62,528 nt of DNA from Chloroflexota bacterium (GTDB lineage Bacteria > Chloroflexota > Anaerolineae > J102): positions 1 through 62,528 of the forward strand of contig JAKOVD010000027.1 in assembly GCA_029782215.1 (NCBI GenBank), read 5' to 3'. Under the pieces are notes generated by a model, which saw only the letters and a list, made by a program, of their open reading frames with translations, did not search any database and had not been told where the DNA came from. This document shows positions 50,881-59,809 of the stretch, piece by piece (positions within the stretch are counted from its first letter, which is position 1; each line of letters starts with the position of its first letter). Made by a program: the position numbers and the translations under genes.

Positions 50881-50903
50881 GCCGGGCGCCAGTCGCGCCC
50901 GGC
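50881..50903 (-). terminator. Hairpin between GntR regulator and binding-protein genes
   Basis: Nine-base perfect arms GCCGGGCGC and GCGCCCGGC with a five-base loop lie 40 bases past the regulator stop. No clear T-run follows, so it may attenuate rather than end transcription. Confidence 0.4.
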
Positions 50904-50942
50904 GCGATCACGGTAGGGTAGAGGCGTTGGACCTGGTCAGGA

Positions 50943-51695
50943 CTACCGCACCGTGTGGATGGCATATTTGTAGCGCTCCCCGGCGCTGATGACCTGGTGG
51001 TATTCGATGGGGACGTGGTTGTGCGAGTAGGCGACCCCGTCCACCAGGAGAAGAGGCGAACCGATTGGCAGATCGAGGAGCCTCGCGTGCTCCTCGTTGG
51101 CGGCAATGGCCTCCAACGTGCGGTCGGCCTCCAGGATGGGGATGTTATGCCCCTCAAGCAGAGCGTAAAGCGAGCCGATGCGCTCCAGGTCAGCGCGGTT
51201 GACGGCAGCGCTGGCGGGAAAAGGGACATAGGAAATGGTCAGGGCAATAGGCACGTCTTCGGCCGTGCGCAGCCGGTAGATGTACGTCACGGTGCTACCA
51301 GGAGCGATGCCAAGTCTGTCGGCGACGTGTCCTGAGGCGGTGACTCGCTCGAAGGCCAGGATCTGGCTGCCAATGCGCTGGCCGCGCTGCTGCATGTCCT
51401 CGGTGAAGCTGGTCAGCCGCGTCAGGCGCCGGCTCACCTTCGAACGGAGAATCGTCGTCCCGCGGCCGGCGACGCGCGCGATGTAGCCATCGTACTCCAG
51501 CTCCTGCATCGCCCGCCGCACCGTGTGGCGGCTCACGCCGAGCAGCTCTACCAGCTCCTCTTCGGGGGGAAGCGTCGAACCCACCGGGATTTCGCCGCTC
51601 TCGACCCCTGCCACAAGCTGCTCGTGCAGTTGGTGGTACAGCGGAACGGGAGAGTGCCGGTCAAGAGGCTTCAGGCTTAACGGAGAAGCAGACAT
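50943..51695 (-). CDS. GntR-family regulator, HutC subfamily
   Basis: A 250-residue repressor. The winged helix reads LPPEEELVELLGVSRHTVRRAM, followed by the UTRA domain (TSFTEDMQQRG, VTYIYRLRTAEDVPIAL, GSLYALLE). It is the first gene of the second sugar operon, and a 14-base palindrome at its own promoter start suggests autoregulation. It is of the same subfamily as the regulator at 25466 but clearly different in sequence. Confidence 0.92.
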   Translation of the reverse strand: MSASPLSLKPLDRHSPVPLYHQLHEQLVAGVESGEIPVGSTLPPEEELVELLGVSRHTVRRAMQELEYDGYIARVAGRGTTILRSKVSRRLTRLTSFTEDMQQRGQRIGSQILAFERVTASGHVADRLGIAPGSTVTYIYRLRTAEDVPIALTISYVPFPASAAVNRADLERIGSLYALLEGHNIPILEADRTLEAIAANEEHARLLDLPIGSPLLLVDGVAYSHNHVPIEYHQVISAGERYKYAIHTVR

Positions 51696-51743
51696 TGCAG
51701 CGCCGGTAGCAGCTCAGAGGGGCAACGAAGATACGGATGTACG

Positions 51744-51757
51744 AATGTACGTACATT
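51744..51757 (-). promoter_or_regulatory. Palindromic operator (AATGTACGTACATT)
   Basis: A perfect 14-base palindrome lies three bases after the -10 box, over the expected start of transcription, with an extra ATGTAC half-site at 51737-51742. Its position fits repression by the adjacent GntR protein. Confidence 0.75.
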
Positions 51758-51759
51758 TT

Positions 51760-51787
51760 ATTATAGCGCAAAGCCGGCGTCTGTCAA
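51760..51787 (-). promoter_or_regulatory. Consensus sigma-70 promoter of the GntR2 sugar operon
   Basis: On the minus strand TTGACA (51782-51787) and TATAAT (51760-51765) are both perfect, with a 16-base spacer, about 60 bases before the regulator gene. Confidence 0.88.
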
Positions 51788-51832
51788 CCCTTCAACCCAG
51801 GTCTCTGCCCTGTCAACCCACGGCGCCTGAAA

Positions 51833-52921
51833 TTACAGCGCGAAGCGGATGTGGACGATGTCGCCGTCCTTGACGACGTACTCCTTGCCTTCCAGGCGGA
51901 AGGTGCCGTGCTTGCGGGCCTCGGCCATGGACCCTGCGCCGATCAGATCGGCATAGCCGATGACTTCCGCCCGGATGAACCCACGGGCCAGGTCCGTGTG
52001 AATGGCGCCGGCGGCCTCGACGGCGCTGGCGCCGACGGGAATCGTCCAGGCGCGGACCTCGTCTTCGCCGACGGTGAAGAAGGACTGAACCTTCAGCAGC
52101 TTGTAGGAGAGGTGGATGACGCGGCTGAGGCTGGGCTCGGCGATGCCGAATTCGGCCAGGAAATCGGCGGCATCGGCCGGTTCCATCTGCGCCAGCTCGG
52201 CCTCAAGCTTGCCGCGCAGGGCGATGACCTCACGGAGAGGACGGGAGGGGATTTGGGATGCGACGGTCTCGTCGGCATCGTCGTCGGTGTTCAGGACCAC
52301 GAGCATGGGCTTCTGCGAGAGCAGGTTGAACCCCCGCAGCAGCTTCTCATCCTCGGGTGCGATGTCGAGCTCGCGCAGCGGCGTCTCGGCTTCGAGCGCG
52401 GCCATAAGGCGATCCAACAGCGCCTGCTCGGCCTTGAGCGCTTCCACTTCGGTAGGCTTGCCGCCCTTGCCCACGCGCTCGCGCACCCGCTCCAGCCGCT
52501 TGTTGATGACGATCATGTCGCTCAACATCAGCTCGATCTCGACCAGGTCAACGTCGCGGGCGGGGTCCACGCTGCCCTCGGGATGGAGGACGTTGGGGTC
52601 CGCAAACGCCCGCACCACGTGCAGGAGGGCGTCGTTCTGGCTCATCTCGTTGAGCAGCGGCCCGGCCAGGCCGCCCGACTCGCCCAGGCCCTTGGCCAGC
52701 CCAGCGATGTCCTTGTAGTGCACCTGGGCATAGGTCGTCTTCTTGGGCTTGTACATGGCGGACAGCCGGTCGACGCGCTCGTCGGGCACGTACACCGAGG
52801 CGGTGTGCACCTCCATGCGGCCGCTGCTGCCGAAAGCCGGCGTGGCGACTGTGCCCCTGGTCAGGGCGTTGAAGATGGTGGTTTTGCCGCTCTGTGGCAG
52901 GCCGATGATGCCAATGTGCAT
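51833..52921 (-). CDS. YchF/OLA1-related GTPase with TGS domain
   Basis: A 362-residue P-loop protein. The P-loop is GLPQSGKTT, where classical YchF has the form GxPNVGKST. A helical coiled insert at about 135-195 and a C-terminal TGS-like domain (SFFTVGEDEVRAWTI, IHTDLARGFIRAEV) follow. The base-recognition motif reads VVLNTDDD in place of the NxxE that gives YchF its ATP preference. It is therefore a separate branch of the YchF family; members bind ribosomes, but this branch is little known. It is on its own, with repeats upstream. Confidence 0.88.
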   Translation of the reverse strand: MHIGIIGLPQSGKTTIFNALTRGTVATPAFGSSGRMEVHTASVYVPDERVDRLSAMYKPKKTTYAQVHYKDIAGLAKGLGESGGLAGPLLNEMSQNDALLHVVRAFADPNVLHPEGSVDPARDVDLVEIELMLSDMIVINKRLERVRERVGKGGKPTEVEALKAEQALLDRLMAALEAETPLRELDIAPEDEKLLRGFNLLSQKPMLVVLNTDDDADETVASQIPSRPLREVIALRGKLEAELAQMEPADAADFLAEFGIAEPSLSRVIHLSYKLLKVQSFFTVGEDEVRAWTIPVGASAVEAAGAIHTDLARGFIRAEVIGYADLIGAGSMAEARKHGTFRLEGKEYVVKDGDIVHIRFAL

Positions 52922-52925
52922 GGAA

Positions 52926-53070
52926 CTGGGAATTGCGGATTGCGGAGTGCGAATTGGGGATGGCGTGATAGGTGATGCGTACTGCGTACTGCGTAAGGCG
53001 TGAGGATTTCCCCGACGATCACGGCTTACGCATTTCGCATTACGAAGTGCGCAGTACGTACCGCACCTGA
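52926..53070. repeat. Composite intergenic repeat: ATTGCGG units and inverted TACG units
   Basis: ATTGCGGATTGCGGAGTGCG at 52931 is followed by GCGTACTGCGTACTGCG (52976-52996) and, after about 30 bases, an approximate inverted copy (53026-53062). The arms could form a long hairpin. This is the same combination as at 16314-16408. Confidence 0.7.
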
Positions 53071-53137
53071 GTATGCCGCAGGGGGTCGGTTTGCGTCAAA
53101 GAGAACAAGTGATTGCGTCCGGCAGGCGCGCCGCGGG

Positions 53138-53143
53138 TATAAT
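53138..53143 (+). promoter_or_regulatory. Likely -10 box of ctaA
   Basis: A perfect TATAAT lies about 45 bases before the ctaA start. The best -35 candidate, TTGCGT, is 19 bases upstream, so the promoter is good but not ideal. Confidence 0.5.
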
Positions 53144-53188
53144 GGCCCCATCTTTTCACGCACCGAGTCATTCACCGAGGTGATTGCC

Positions 53189-54133
53189 ATGACGTTGACA
53201 CGGTATGCCAAGTTTGCCTGGGTTGCCCTGGCGGTGAACCTGCTGGTGGTGCTCTGGGGCGCCTTTGTGCGCGCCACCGGTTCCGGGGCCGGCTGCGGCG
53301 CCCATTGGCCGGTGTGCAACGGCCAGGTGATCCCTCAGGCGCCCGCCGTCGCCACCATCATCGAGTTCACGCACCGGCTCAGCAGCGGCGTGGCGCTCCT
53401 CTTTGTGCTGATTCTATTCATCTGGGGGTTTCGCTCGCACCCGCGCGGCAGCCTGGTGCGCCGCGGCGCGGCCCTTGCCATGTTCTTCATCATCACCGAG
53501 GCGCTGGTCGGCGCCGGCCTCGTGCTGTTCCGGTGGGTGGCTGGGAACGACTCGATTGCGCGCGTGTACTCCATGTCGGTCCACCTGATCAACACCTTCC
53601 TGCTGCTGGCTGCGATCACGCTGACCGCCTATTGGGCCAGCGGCGGCTCCGGCGTGCGGCTGCGCGGCCAGGGCTCCGTGCTCTGGCTGACGCTGCTTGG
53701 GATCCTGGCCATGATCTTCCTGGGGGTCAGTGGGGCCATTATCGCCTTGGGCGACACCCTGGTCCTGACTTTCGCCATGACGCCAGAGCAGTCACCGCTC
53801 GTCGCCCAGCTCGTCGGCCTTCGTATCTACCATCCCCTCATTGCCGTGGTCGTGAGCTTATACCTGATCTTGCTGGCTCGCATCCTGGCCAACCTGCGTC
53901 CGGGCGCGCTCGTCGAGCGAGTGAGCCTGGCGGTCATCCTGCTCTGTTTCGCCCAGCTTCTGGCAGGGGTTATCAATGTGGCGCTGCAGGCGCCGGTCTG
54001 GATGCAGCTTGTACACCTGCTGATCGCCGACCTGCTCTGGCTGGCCGTGGTGCTGCTGGCGGCCTCCAGCCTGGCCGTCGACGCTCCGCGGGCGGAGCGC
54101 CTGCGCTGGAAGCAGGTCTTCTCCCTGGGCTGA
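53189..54133 (+). CDS. ctaA: Heme A synthase (CtaA/COX15 family)
   Basis: Integral membrane enzyme that oxidises the heme O methyl group to give heme A for aa3-type oxidases, 314 residues with eight helices. RATGSGAGCGAHWPVCNG carries the paired Cys loop, and heme-ligand His residues are in EFTHRL, SVHLIN, RIYHPL and LVHLLIAD, one pair in each half. A GAGGTG site precedes the ATG. No oxidase subunit gene is near. Its stop codon directly abuts that of the convergent avtA gene. Confidence 0.93.
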   Translation: MTLTRYAKFAWVALAVNLLVVLWGAFVRATGSGAGCGAHWPVCNGQVIPQAPAVATIIEFTHRLSSGVALLFVLILFIWGFRSHPRGSLVRRGAALAMFFIITEALVGAGLVLFRWVAGNDSIARVYSMSVHLINTFLLLAAITLTAYWASGGSGVRLRGQGSVLWLTLLGILAMIFLGVSGAIIALGDTLVLTFAMTPEQSPLVAQLVGLRIYHPLIAVVVSLYLILLARILANLRPGALVERVSLAVILLCFAQLLAGVINVALQAPVWMQLVHLLIADLLWLAVVLLAASSLAVDAPRAERLRWKQVFSLG

Positions 54134-55387
54134 TCAGCCGGCGTAGGCTCGCCTGACCTCTTCGCCGATGATCTGGATGCCCTGGGCCACGGTGGCCGCG
54201 TCCATGGCGTAGTTGACGCGGATGCACTCCCACCTGTGCTGCCAGGGCGCCGCCAGCCCAGGGAAGAAGTAGTGTCCGGGGACGACGATGACGTGGCGGC
54301 GCTTCAGCCGTTCGTAGAGCTCGGCGCTGGTGATGGGCAGATCCGGGAACCAGAGCCAGAGGAAGAAGGCGCCCTCGGGCTTGTGGATGCGGTAGGGGGC
54401 TCCGGCCATGGCCTCCTTCACCCAAGCCACAGCCTGCGCCTGCTTTTGCTGGTAGAACGGGCGGATGACCTCGTTGCTGATGCGGATGATCTCCCCGCTG
54501 CGCACCCAATCCAGCGCCAGGGCGGCGCCCGCATTGCCTGGGGCCAGGCTAAGAATTGCGTTCATGACCCCCACGGTGCGCGCAACCTCCTCGTTGGCAA
54601 TCACGATGCCCGTGCGGGCGCCCGGCAGCCCCAGCTTGGACAGGCTCATGCACAGCACGATGTGATCATCCCAGATCGGTTGGGCATCGGCGAAGAGGAT
54701 GTTGGGAAAGGGCGTGCCATAGGCATTGTCGATGATAAAAGGGATGCCCTGGACGGCGGCCAGTTGGCCGAGCCGCTGGACCTCGGCGTCGGTGAGGACG
54801 TTGCCGGTGGGATTGGTCGGGCGGGACACGCAGATGGCGCCGATGGCATCGCTCACAGGCAGGGTGTCGAAGTCAACGCGGTACTTGAACAGCCCACCCT
54901 CCAGCAGCTCGATCTCGGGCTTGTTGGCGACGAAAAGGTCCTCGACCAGGCCGATGTCGGCGTAGCCGATGTACTCAGGGGCGAGCGGCAGCAGAATGCG
55001 CTTGTCCTCGCCGCCGGCGAACTCGCCGGCAAAGAGGTTGAACAGGTAGAAGAAAGCGGTCTGGCTGCCGTTGGTCAGGGCGATGTTCTGCGGTCCGATG
55101 TCCCAGCCATAGGTCCGGCGCAGCAGGGAAGCCAGCGCCGTGGCAAACGCCCGGTCCCCCTCCGGAGGGCCGTAGCTGCCCACCATGCGCTCGAAGGATT
55201 CCTCGTCCGCCAGCATGTCCTGCATGCGGCGCCGCAGCGCCGCCTGGACGTCGGGGATGGCGGCCGGGTTGCCGCCTCCCAGCATGAGCTTCGGCTCGTC
55301 GCCGGCGAGGGCCTGGCCGAGGTCGTCCATGAGCTGAAGAATTCCGGACTCGGCGGTGAACTTCTGTCCAAAGGTTGAAAGCTGCAT
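54134..55387 (-). CDS. avtA: Valine-pyruvate aminotransferase
   Basis: PLP-dependent class I/II aminotransferase of 417 residues, the length of E. coli AvtA, and closely similar to it along the whole chain: [59 protein letters not shown], the PLP Lys in [11 protein letters not shown] and [19 protein letters not shown]. It moves amino groups between alanine and 2-oxoisovalerate (valine/alanine synthesis). It is downstream of a glycosyltransferase on the opposite side and faces ctaA with no spacer. Confidence 0.95.
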   Translation of the reverse strand: MQLSTFGQKFTAESGILQLMDDLGQALAGDEPKLMLGGGNPAAIPDVQAALRRRMQDMLADEESFERMVGSYGPPEGDRAFATALASLLRRTYGWDIGPQNIALTNGSQTAFFYLFNLFAGEFAGGEDKRILLPLAPEYIGYADIGLVEDLFVANKPEIELLEGGLFKYRVDFDTLPVSDAIGAICVSRPTNPTGNVLTDAEVQRLGQLAAVQGIPFIIDNAYGTPFPNILFADAQPIWDDHIVLCMSLSKLGLPGARTGIVIANEEVARTVGVMNAILSLAPGNAGAALALDWVRSGEIIRISNEVIRPFYQQKQAQAVAWVKEAMAGAPYRIHKPEGAFFLWLWFPDLPITSAELYERLKRRHVIVVPGHYFFPGLAAPWQHRWECIRVNYAMDAATVAQGIQIIGEEVRRAYAG

Positions 55388-55429
55388 GGGATGTTCCAGG
55401 GGTGACGAAGAGAGCGAGGAAAGCCGGGG

Positions 55430-57520
55430 TCAGGGCAGCGCGACCGTGTGCCAACCGTCGGGCGCACCGGGGACGGCCACAGGCTGCTGGTCGCGCGGGT
55501 CCCAGAGACGTAGCCGTAGGGTTGCCGGCGTTGGCAGATCCCCTTCGATACGGTGCCAGGTCAGGAACCGGCCTCCCGGCGTCCATTCAGGGGGACGGAA
55601 GGCGTCGAAGGGGAACATGGCGCGGCCTTCAACTTCCAGCCGGTAGCCCCGCCAGCCTCCGGGGTCAGGCCCGGCCGTCTGCCAGAGTAGGACAAGCTCG
55701 TGGCTGCCGTCGGGCAGCGGGTTCACGGCGGCGCCGGTCAGCGCCAGTTGGCCGGTGAAGGGCACCGGCGCCATGGGGACGAAGGCCGCGGCGGGGTCCT
55801 CGCCCTTCGACCGGTAGAGGGTGATGGCGTCGGAGCCATCCGGCGCCGGGACGCTCCCGGTCGGCGCCAGGTAACGCTGAGGCGCCCCGGCGGCAGCCTG
55901 GACGGGCAGGGGCGCGCTGCTGCCCACCACGTAGGTGGCAGTGTCGCCGGGGGGCGGCAGCGGCAGCACGGCGCGGGCGTCGTACCAGCTCAGGCCGGGA
56001 TCATAGTGGTCGAAATACGTTTGCACCGTCGCCCGCTCGTAGAGCAGCATGAAGGTGGGGTGGCGGTAGATGTCGGACGAAAGGTAGACATGGTCGCCGG
56101 CGGGATGGTCTTCCAGCCACCGCCAGGCCGTGATCATGTCACCCTCGAACTGATCAAAGGTGGCCTGCGACGGTCCCCATCTCAGGAAGTAGTCACGGTA
56201 GGTCAGACCGCCATGGACCAATAGGGCGGCGGCGCAGATCGCGAGCGCCGCAGCCGGGGTGGCGCCGGCCCTTCGGCGCCGCCAAACAAGCGCCTGGACG
56301 CCGCCTGCCAGCGCCGCCAGTCCGATGGCCGGGTAGAAGTAGACGGCCGGGATCACCCCCAGCACTCGCGGCAGCGTGGGCCAGCGGTCTGTGGCGAGGA
56401 AGGATGGCAGCAGGAGCGCCGGAAACCACAGGAGGAGGAAGAGCGCCGCCGGGCGCCGCCAGCGCCAGACAAGGAGGGCAAGCCCGGCCAGGGCAAGCAC
56501 GGCGGTCAGCGGATCGAAGACGGCGCGGCGGGGGAAGTTGTAGAACTGCTCGGGGTCGCCGCGGCCGGGTGCGAAGAACTGGAGCACGTTGGCGACGGCG
56601 GCCTGGCCCATGCGGACCCACGGATTGGCGGCGCCGAAGGCTGCGACCTCTCCCGCCCGCTGCGTGAAGCTGCCCGGATGCTGGAGGAAGTAGAGGCCCA
56701 GGGGCGCGAACACAAGCGCCGCCGCCGCATAGAGCAGGACCAGACCCCAGAAGTGGCGGACGAGCAGGGCCTGGCGGCCGCGGCGAGAAACGGCGGCGAT
56801 CAGCCATTCCACCCCCAGGAAGCCGGCGAGGAAGAAGGGCAGGAAGCGGCTGGCGGTGTAGAAGTGCGTGGCCAGACCCAGCAGGAGCCCACTTACCACG
56901 AACCAGGCAAAGGGTCGAAGCGCTGCGCTGCGAGCGCCGGCTTTGGGCGCCTCGCTCGCATTGGCCTCGCTCACTCGCACCGCCCGCCAGAAGGCGGCGA
57001 AGGCCAGCGCCCCGCACAGGGGCGTGAAGACGCCGCGGATGCCGAAGCGAGAGAAGTGGACGTGCCAGAAGGAGGTCGCCAGGATGAGCGCCGCCAACAG
57101 CGGGGTGAGGCTGATGAGCTGGCGCAACGGACCCGGCGCCGCTTCGCGCCGCGTCTCCTGCCCACCCTGGTTCGCCCAGTAGACGGCCAGCAGCTCGCTT
57201 CCCAGCCAGTAGGCGGCGAGGGCCGTGGCGATGCCGGCCAGGGCCGAGGGCAGCCGCAGGGCCAGGGGGGTGACGCCCAGCAGCCGGAACGCGCCGGCGA
57301 CGATCCACATGTGCAGCCCTTCGCGGCCGAAATTGGCCGGGAAGAAGACGGCCCCGCGCCCGGCCAGCACATCGAGGGCGTCGAGCCCGTCGGTGGCTTC
57401 GTCGCCGAACAGACCGGGCGGAAGCGACTGCAGATGCCAGAGGCGGAAAAGGGAGGCCACCACCACGATGAGGGTGATGTGCAGCCAGGGGCGGGTGTAC
57501 CAGGGGCGTGACGGCTTCAT
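55430..57520 (-). CDS. GT-C glycosyltransferase, family 39/83-like (PMT/ArnT type)
   Basis: A 696-residue membrane protein with about 11-12 helices in the first 450 residues and an extracytoplasmic C-terminal part. The first loop has LPPGLFGDEATDGLD, with the acidic pair typical of GT-C enzymes, and the REGLHMW segment. Such enzymes transfer sugars from polyprenyl carriers to proteins or lipids on the outer face. A GT2 polyprenyl-sugar synthase gene is divergent (57631), a natural source of the donor. The substrate is not known. Confidence 0.88.
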   Translation of the reverse strand: MKPSRPWYTRPWLHITLIVVVASLFRLWHLQSLPPGLFGDEATDGLDALDVLAGRGAVFFPANFGREGLHMWIVAGAFRLLGVTPLALRLPSALAGIATALAAYWLGSELLAVYWANQGGQETRREAAPGPLRQLISLTPLLAALILATSFWHVHFSRFGIRGVFTPLCGALAFAAFWRAVRVSEANASEAPKAGARSAALRPFAWFVVSGLLLGLATHFYTASRFLPFFLAGFLGVEWLIAAVSRRGRQALLVRHFWGLVLLYAAAALVFAPLGLYFLQHPGSFTQRAGEVAAFGAANPWVRMGQAAVANVLQFFAPGRGDPEQFYNFPRRAVFDPLTAVLALAGLALLVWRWRRPAALFLLLWFPALLLPSFLATDRWPTLPRVLGVIPAVYFYPAIGLAALAGGVQALVWRRRRAGATPAAALAICAAALLVHGGLTYRDYFLRWGPSQATFDQFEGDMITAWRWLEDHPAGDHVYLSSDIYRHPTFMLLYERATVQTYFDHYDPGLSWYDARAVLPLPPPGDTATYVVGSSAPLPVQAAAGAPQRYLAPTGSVPAPDGSDAITLYRSKGEDPAAAFVPMAPVPFTGQLALTGAAVNPLPDGSHELVLLWQTAGPDPGGWRGYRLEVEGRAMFPFDAFRPPEWTPGGRFLTWHRIEGDLPTPATLRLRLWDPRDQQPVAVPGAPDGWHTVALP

Positions 57521-57568
57521 GGCAGTTCAGACGACAGCGCGAGTTTACCACTAATGGGCCACCTCTGA

Positions 57569-57574
57569 TATAAA
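57569..57574 (+). promoter_or_regulatory. Extended -10 box of the GT2 gene
   Basis: TGATATAAA (TG one base before TATAAA) lies about 55 bases before the glycosyltransferase start, between the two divergent glycosyltransferase genes. No strong -35 box is seen, as allowed for extended -10 promoters. Confidence 0.5.
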
Positions 57575-57630
57575 TTGCTGGTTGTGAAGCCGGGGGGAAC
57601 AGCACCCCAACGCAGCAGAAGCGATCGGAC

Positions 57631-58590
57631 ATGGAACCAGAACTCTCCATTGTGATACCCCTCTACAACGAGGTGGACAACGTCGAGCCTTTGTATGCCG
57701 ACGTGACGGCGGCCATGGCCGAACTGGGCAGGTCGTACGAAGTGATCGTCGTCGACGACGGCAGCCGCGACGGCAGTTTTCCCCGGCTGGCCGACATTCA
57801 CGCCCGCGACGAGCGCTGGCGCATCATCCGCTTCCGCCGCAATTTCGGCCAGGCGGCCGGCTTTGCGGCCGGCTTCGATGCCGCCCAGGGCGAGGTGGTG
57901 ATCACGCTTGACGCCGATCTCCAGAACGACCCTCGTGACATTCCCAAGCTGCTGGCCAAGATGGACGAGGGCTACGACATCGTCAGCGGCTGGCGCATGG
58001 ACCGCAAGGAGCCCTTCATCAGCCGCCGTCTGCCCTCGATGATGGCCAACCGCATGATCTCGGGCTCCACGGGCGTCGCCCTCCACGACTACGGCTGTTC
58101 GCTCAAAGCTTACCGCCGGGAGGTGGCCAAGGGCATCCGGCTCTATGGCGAGCTGCACCGCTTCATGCCGGCCCTGGCGAGCTGGATGGGTGTGACGGTG
58201 GCCGAGGTTCCGGTCAACGACCGCAAGCGCCAGTTTGGTGCCAGCAAGTACGGCATCAGCCGCACGTTTCGCGTCTTCCTCGACCTGATCACGGTCCAGT
58301 TCTTCCTGGGCTACTCCACACGACCTCTGCACGTCTTTGGGGGCGCAGGTCTGCTGGCGGGTGGGCTCGGCCTGTTGATCGGGGTGTATCTGACCTTTGT
58401 CAAGCTCGTGCTCGGGCAGGACATCGGCACCCGCCCTCTGCTCCTGCTGGCGGTGCTGCTGGTGCTGCTGGGCGTGCAGCTCGTCAGCATGGGCCTGCTG
58501 GCGGAGATGATCACGCGCACGTATTACGAGGCGCAGAATAAGCCCATCTACGCCGTGCGCGAGGTCCTTGGCCCGACGCTGGACGTCTGA
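57631..58590 (+). CDS. Glycosyltransferase family 2, polyprenyl-phosphate sugar synthase type (DPMS/GtrB)
   Basis: A 319-residue membrane-linked GT-A enzyme. LSIVIPLYNEVDNV, VVDDGSRDGS, the metal motif TLDADLQNDP, the GWRMDRKEP segment and NDRKRQFGASKYG match the dolichyl-phosphate mannose and GtrB group, with two C-terminal helices. It probably makes a polyprenyl-phosphate sugar for the divergent GT-C enzyme. Confidence 0.93.
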   Translation: MEPELSIVIPLYNEVDNVEPLYADVTAAMAELGRSYEVIVVDDGSRDGSFPRLADIHARDERWRIIRFRRNFGQAAGFAAGFDAAQGEVVITLDADLQNDPRDIPKLLAKMDEGYDIVSGWRMDRKEPFISRRLPSMMANRMISGSTGVALHDYGCSLKAYRREVAKGIRLYGELHRFMPALASWMGVTVAEVPVNDRKRQFGASKYGISRTFRVFLDLITVQFFLGYSTRPLHVFGGAGLLAGGLGLLIGVYLTFVKLVLGQDIGTRPLLLLAVLLVLLGVQLVSMGLLAEMITRTYYEAQNKPIYAVREVLGPTLDV

Positions 58591-58655
58591 CCCATCGGCC
58601 ACAGGTTCACTCATGTGGATCGGGTGGAGGTGTGAGTCTCGTGCTACGGTAAGGC

Positions 58656-58717
58656 GGGCGAGGAGACCTCGCCCCTACAAAAGCCATGCATTGCGTCGGG
58701 GCGGGGTCTCCTCGCCC
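58656..58717. repeat. Imperfect 20-bp inverted repeat GGGCGAGGAGACCTCGCCCC
   Basis: The arms at 58656-58675 and 58698-58717 match in 19 of 20 positions in reverse complement, with 22 bases between. Each arm is itself nearly palindromic. A GTTTCA-CTC-TGAAAC dyad lies further along, at 58853-58867, just before the aldolase gene. The rest of the 58591-58888 gap shows nothing. Confidence 0.75.
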
Positions 58718-58888
58718 CGACCCAATCCATCCAAACCGACTTCAGGACTCCTGGTCATGCCTGCCCGGGGCTCTGGTGGTAGAATGCCCTGAAAAGTGCG
58801 GCCAGGTTGGGCACTCGCCGAACCTGACCGTTCTGAACCCATCGATTCATCCGTTTCACTCTGAAACATCGTTCAGGAAAAACAAACA

Positions 58889-59794
58889 ATGAAGACCACG
58901 GGAGAGATCATTCGATCTGCGTTTGAGCAGGGCCTTTTGGTGCCTGCCTTCAATATTCCTCACCTACCCATGATGGAGCCGGTGATCCAGGCCGTGGCCG
59001 ACCAGGACAGCTTCGCCCTGATCGAGACGGCGCGCCTGGAATGGTACAAGTTCGCAGCCAAAGGCCCCGATGCCGTGATGGCGGAGTTCCAGAAGTTCCA
59101 GCAGCCCAAGCACGTGCGCATGCACCTTGACCACGTGCCCGTCATCGACGAGGACGGTGTGCACGTGGACTTCCTGCCGGTCATCCAGCAGTGCATCGAC
59201 CTGGGTTACCAGTCGGTCATGCTCGACGGCTCCCGCCTGAAGTTGGACGACAATATCGCTGCCACGCGCAAGGTCGCTGACCTGGCCCACAAGTCGGGCG
59301 TGGTCTGCGAGGCGGAGCTTGGCGCGGTGCTGGGGCACGAGGCCGGCCCGCTGCCTCCGTACGAGGAGCTGTTTGCCTCGGGCAAGGGCTTTACCGACGT
59401 GGGCGAGGCGAAGCGTTTTGTGGAGGAATCGGCCTGTGACTGGTTGTCGGTGGCGGTGGGCAACATCCACGGCGCCATCAGCGGCGTGCAGATGGACCAG
59501 AAGAAGGTCGAAGCCCGGCTGCAGCTCGACCATCTTGATGCCCTGCGCCAGGCGACGGGTATTCCGCTGGTGCTCCACGGCGGCACCGGCGTGAAACGCG
59601 AATACGTGCTGGCAGCCGTGAAGCGCGGCATCACCAAGATCAACATCGGGACCGAGATCCGGCAGGCTTACGACACCGGCCTGCGCGAGGGCGGGACGGT
59701 GGTGGCGGCGCAGCAGTCCTGCTATGACCGGACGAGCTGGCTGATCAAGGAGTATTTCGAGCTGGCGGGGACGAGCAAGCTGCTGATCGGCTAA
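58889..59794 (+). CDS. Class II fructose-bisphosphate aldolase family protein (FBA/KbaY/GatY)
   Basis: A 301-residue zinc aldolase. The zinc and catalytic residues are in MHLDHVP (His79, Asp81, His82), with later ligands in AVGNIHGAI and LVLHGGTG, and KINIGTEI ends the barrel. It cleaves or forms a ketose bisphosphate such as fructose or tagatose bisphosphate; the exact substrate is unclear. It has the metal motif that the homologue at 19915 lacks. It is a single gene between repeat-filled gaps. Confidence 0.9.
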   Translation: MKTTGEIIRSAFEQGLLVPAFNIPHLPMMEPVIQAVADQDSFALIETARLEWYKFAAKGPDAVMAEFQKFQQPKHVRMHLDHVPVIDEDGVHVDFLPVIQQCIDLGYQSVMLDGSRLKLDDNIAATRKVADLAHKSGVVCEAELGAVLGHEAGPLPPYEELFASGKGFTDVGEAKRFVEESACDWLSVAVGNIHGAISGVQMDQKKVEARLQLDHLDALRQATGIPLVLHGGTGVKREYVLAAVKRGITKINIGTEIRQAYDTGLREGGTVVAAQQSCYDRTSWLIKEYFELAGTSKLLIG

Positions 59795-59809
59795 AACGGG
59801 ATTTGAAGG

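Noticed and set aside
50753..51229. Upstream extension of the binding-protein gene
   Set aside because: The signal peptide and lipobox start at 50752 with a GAGGAG site; the upstream frame overlaps the regulator gene.
58591..58888. tRNA or small RNA in the gap
   Set aside because: The stem arms are a simple inverted repeat without a cloverleaf or conserved T-loop sequence.
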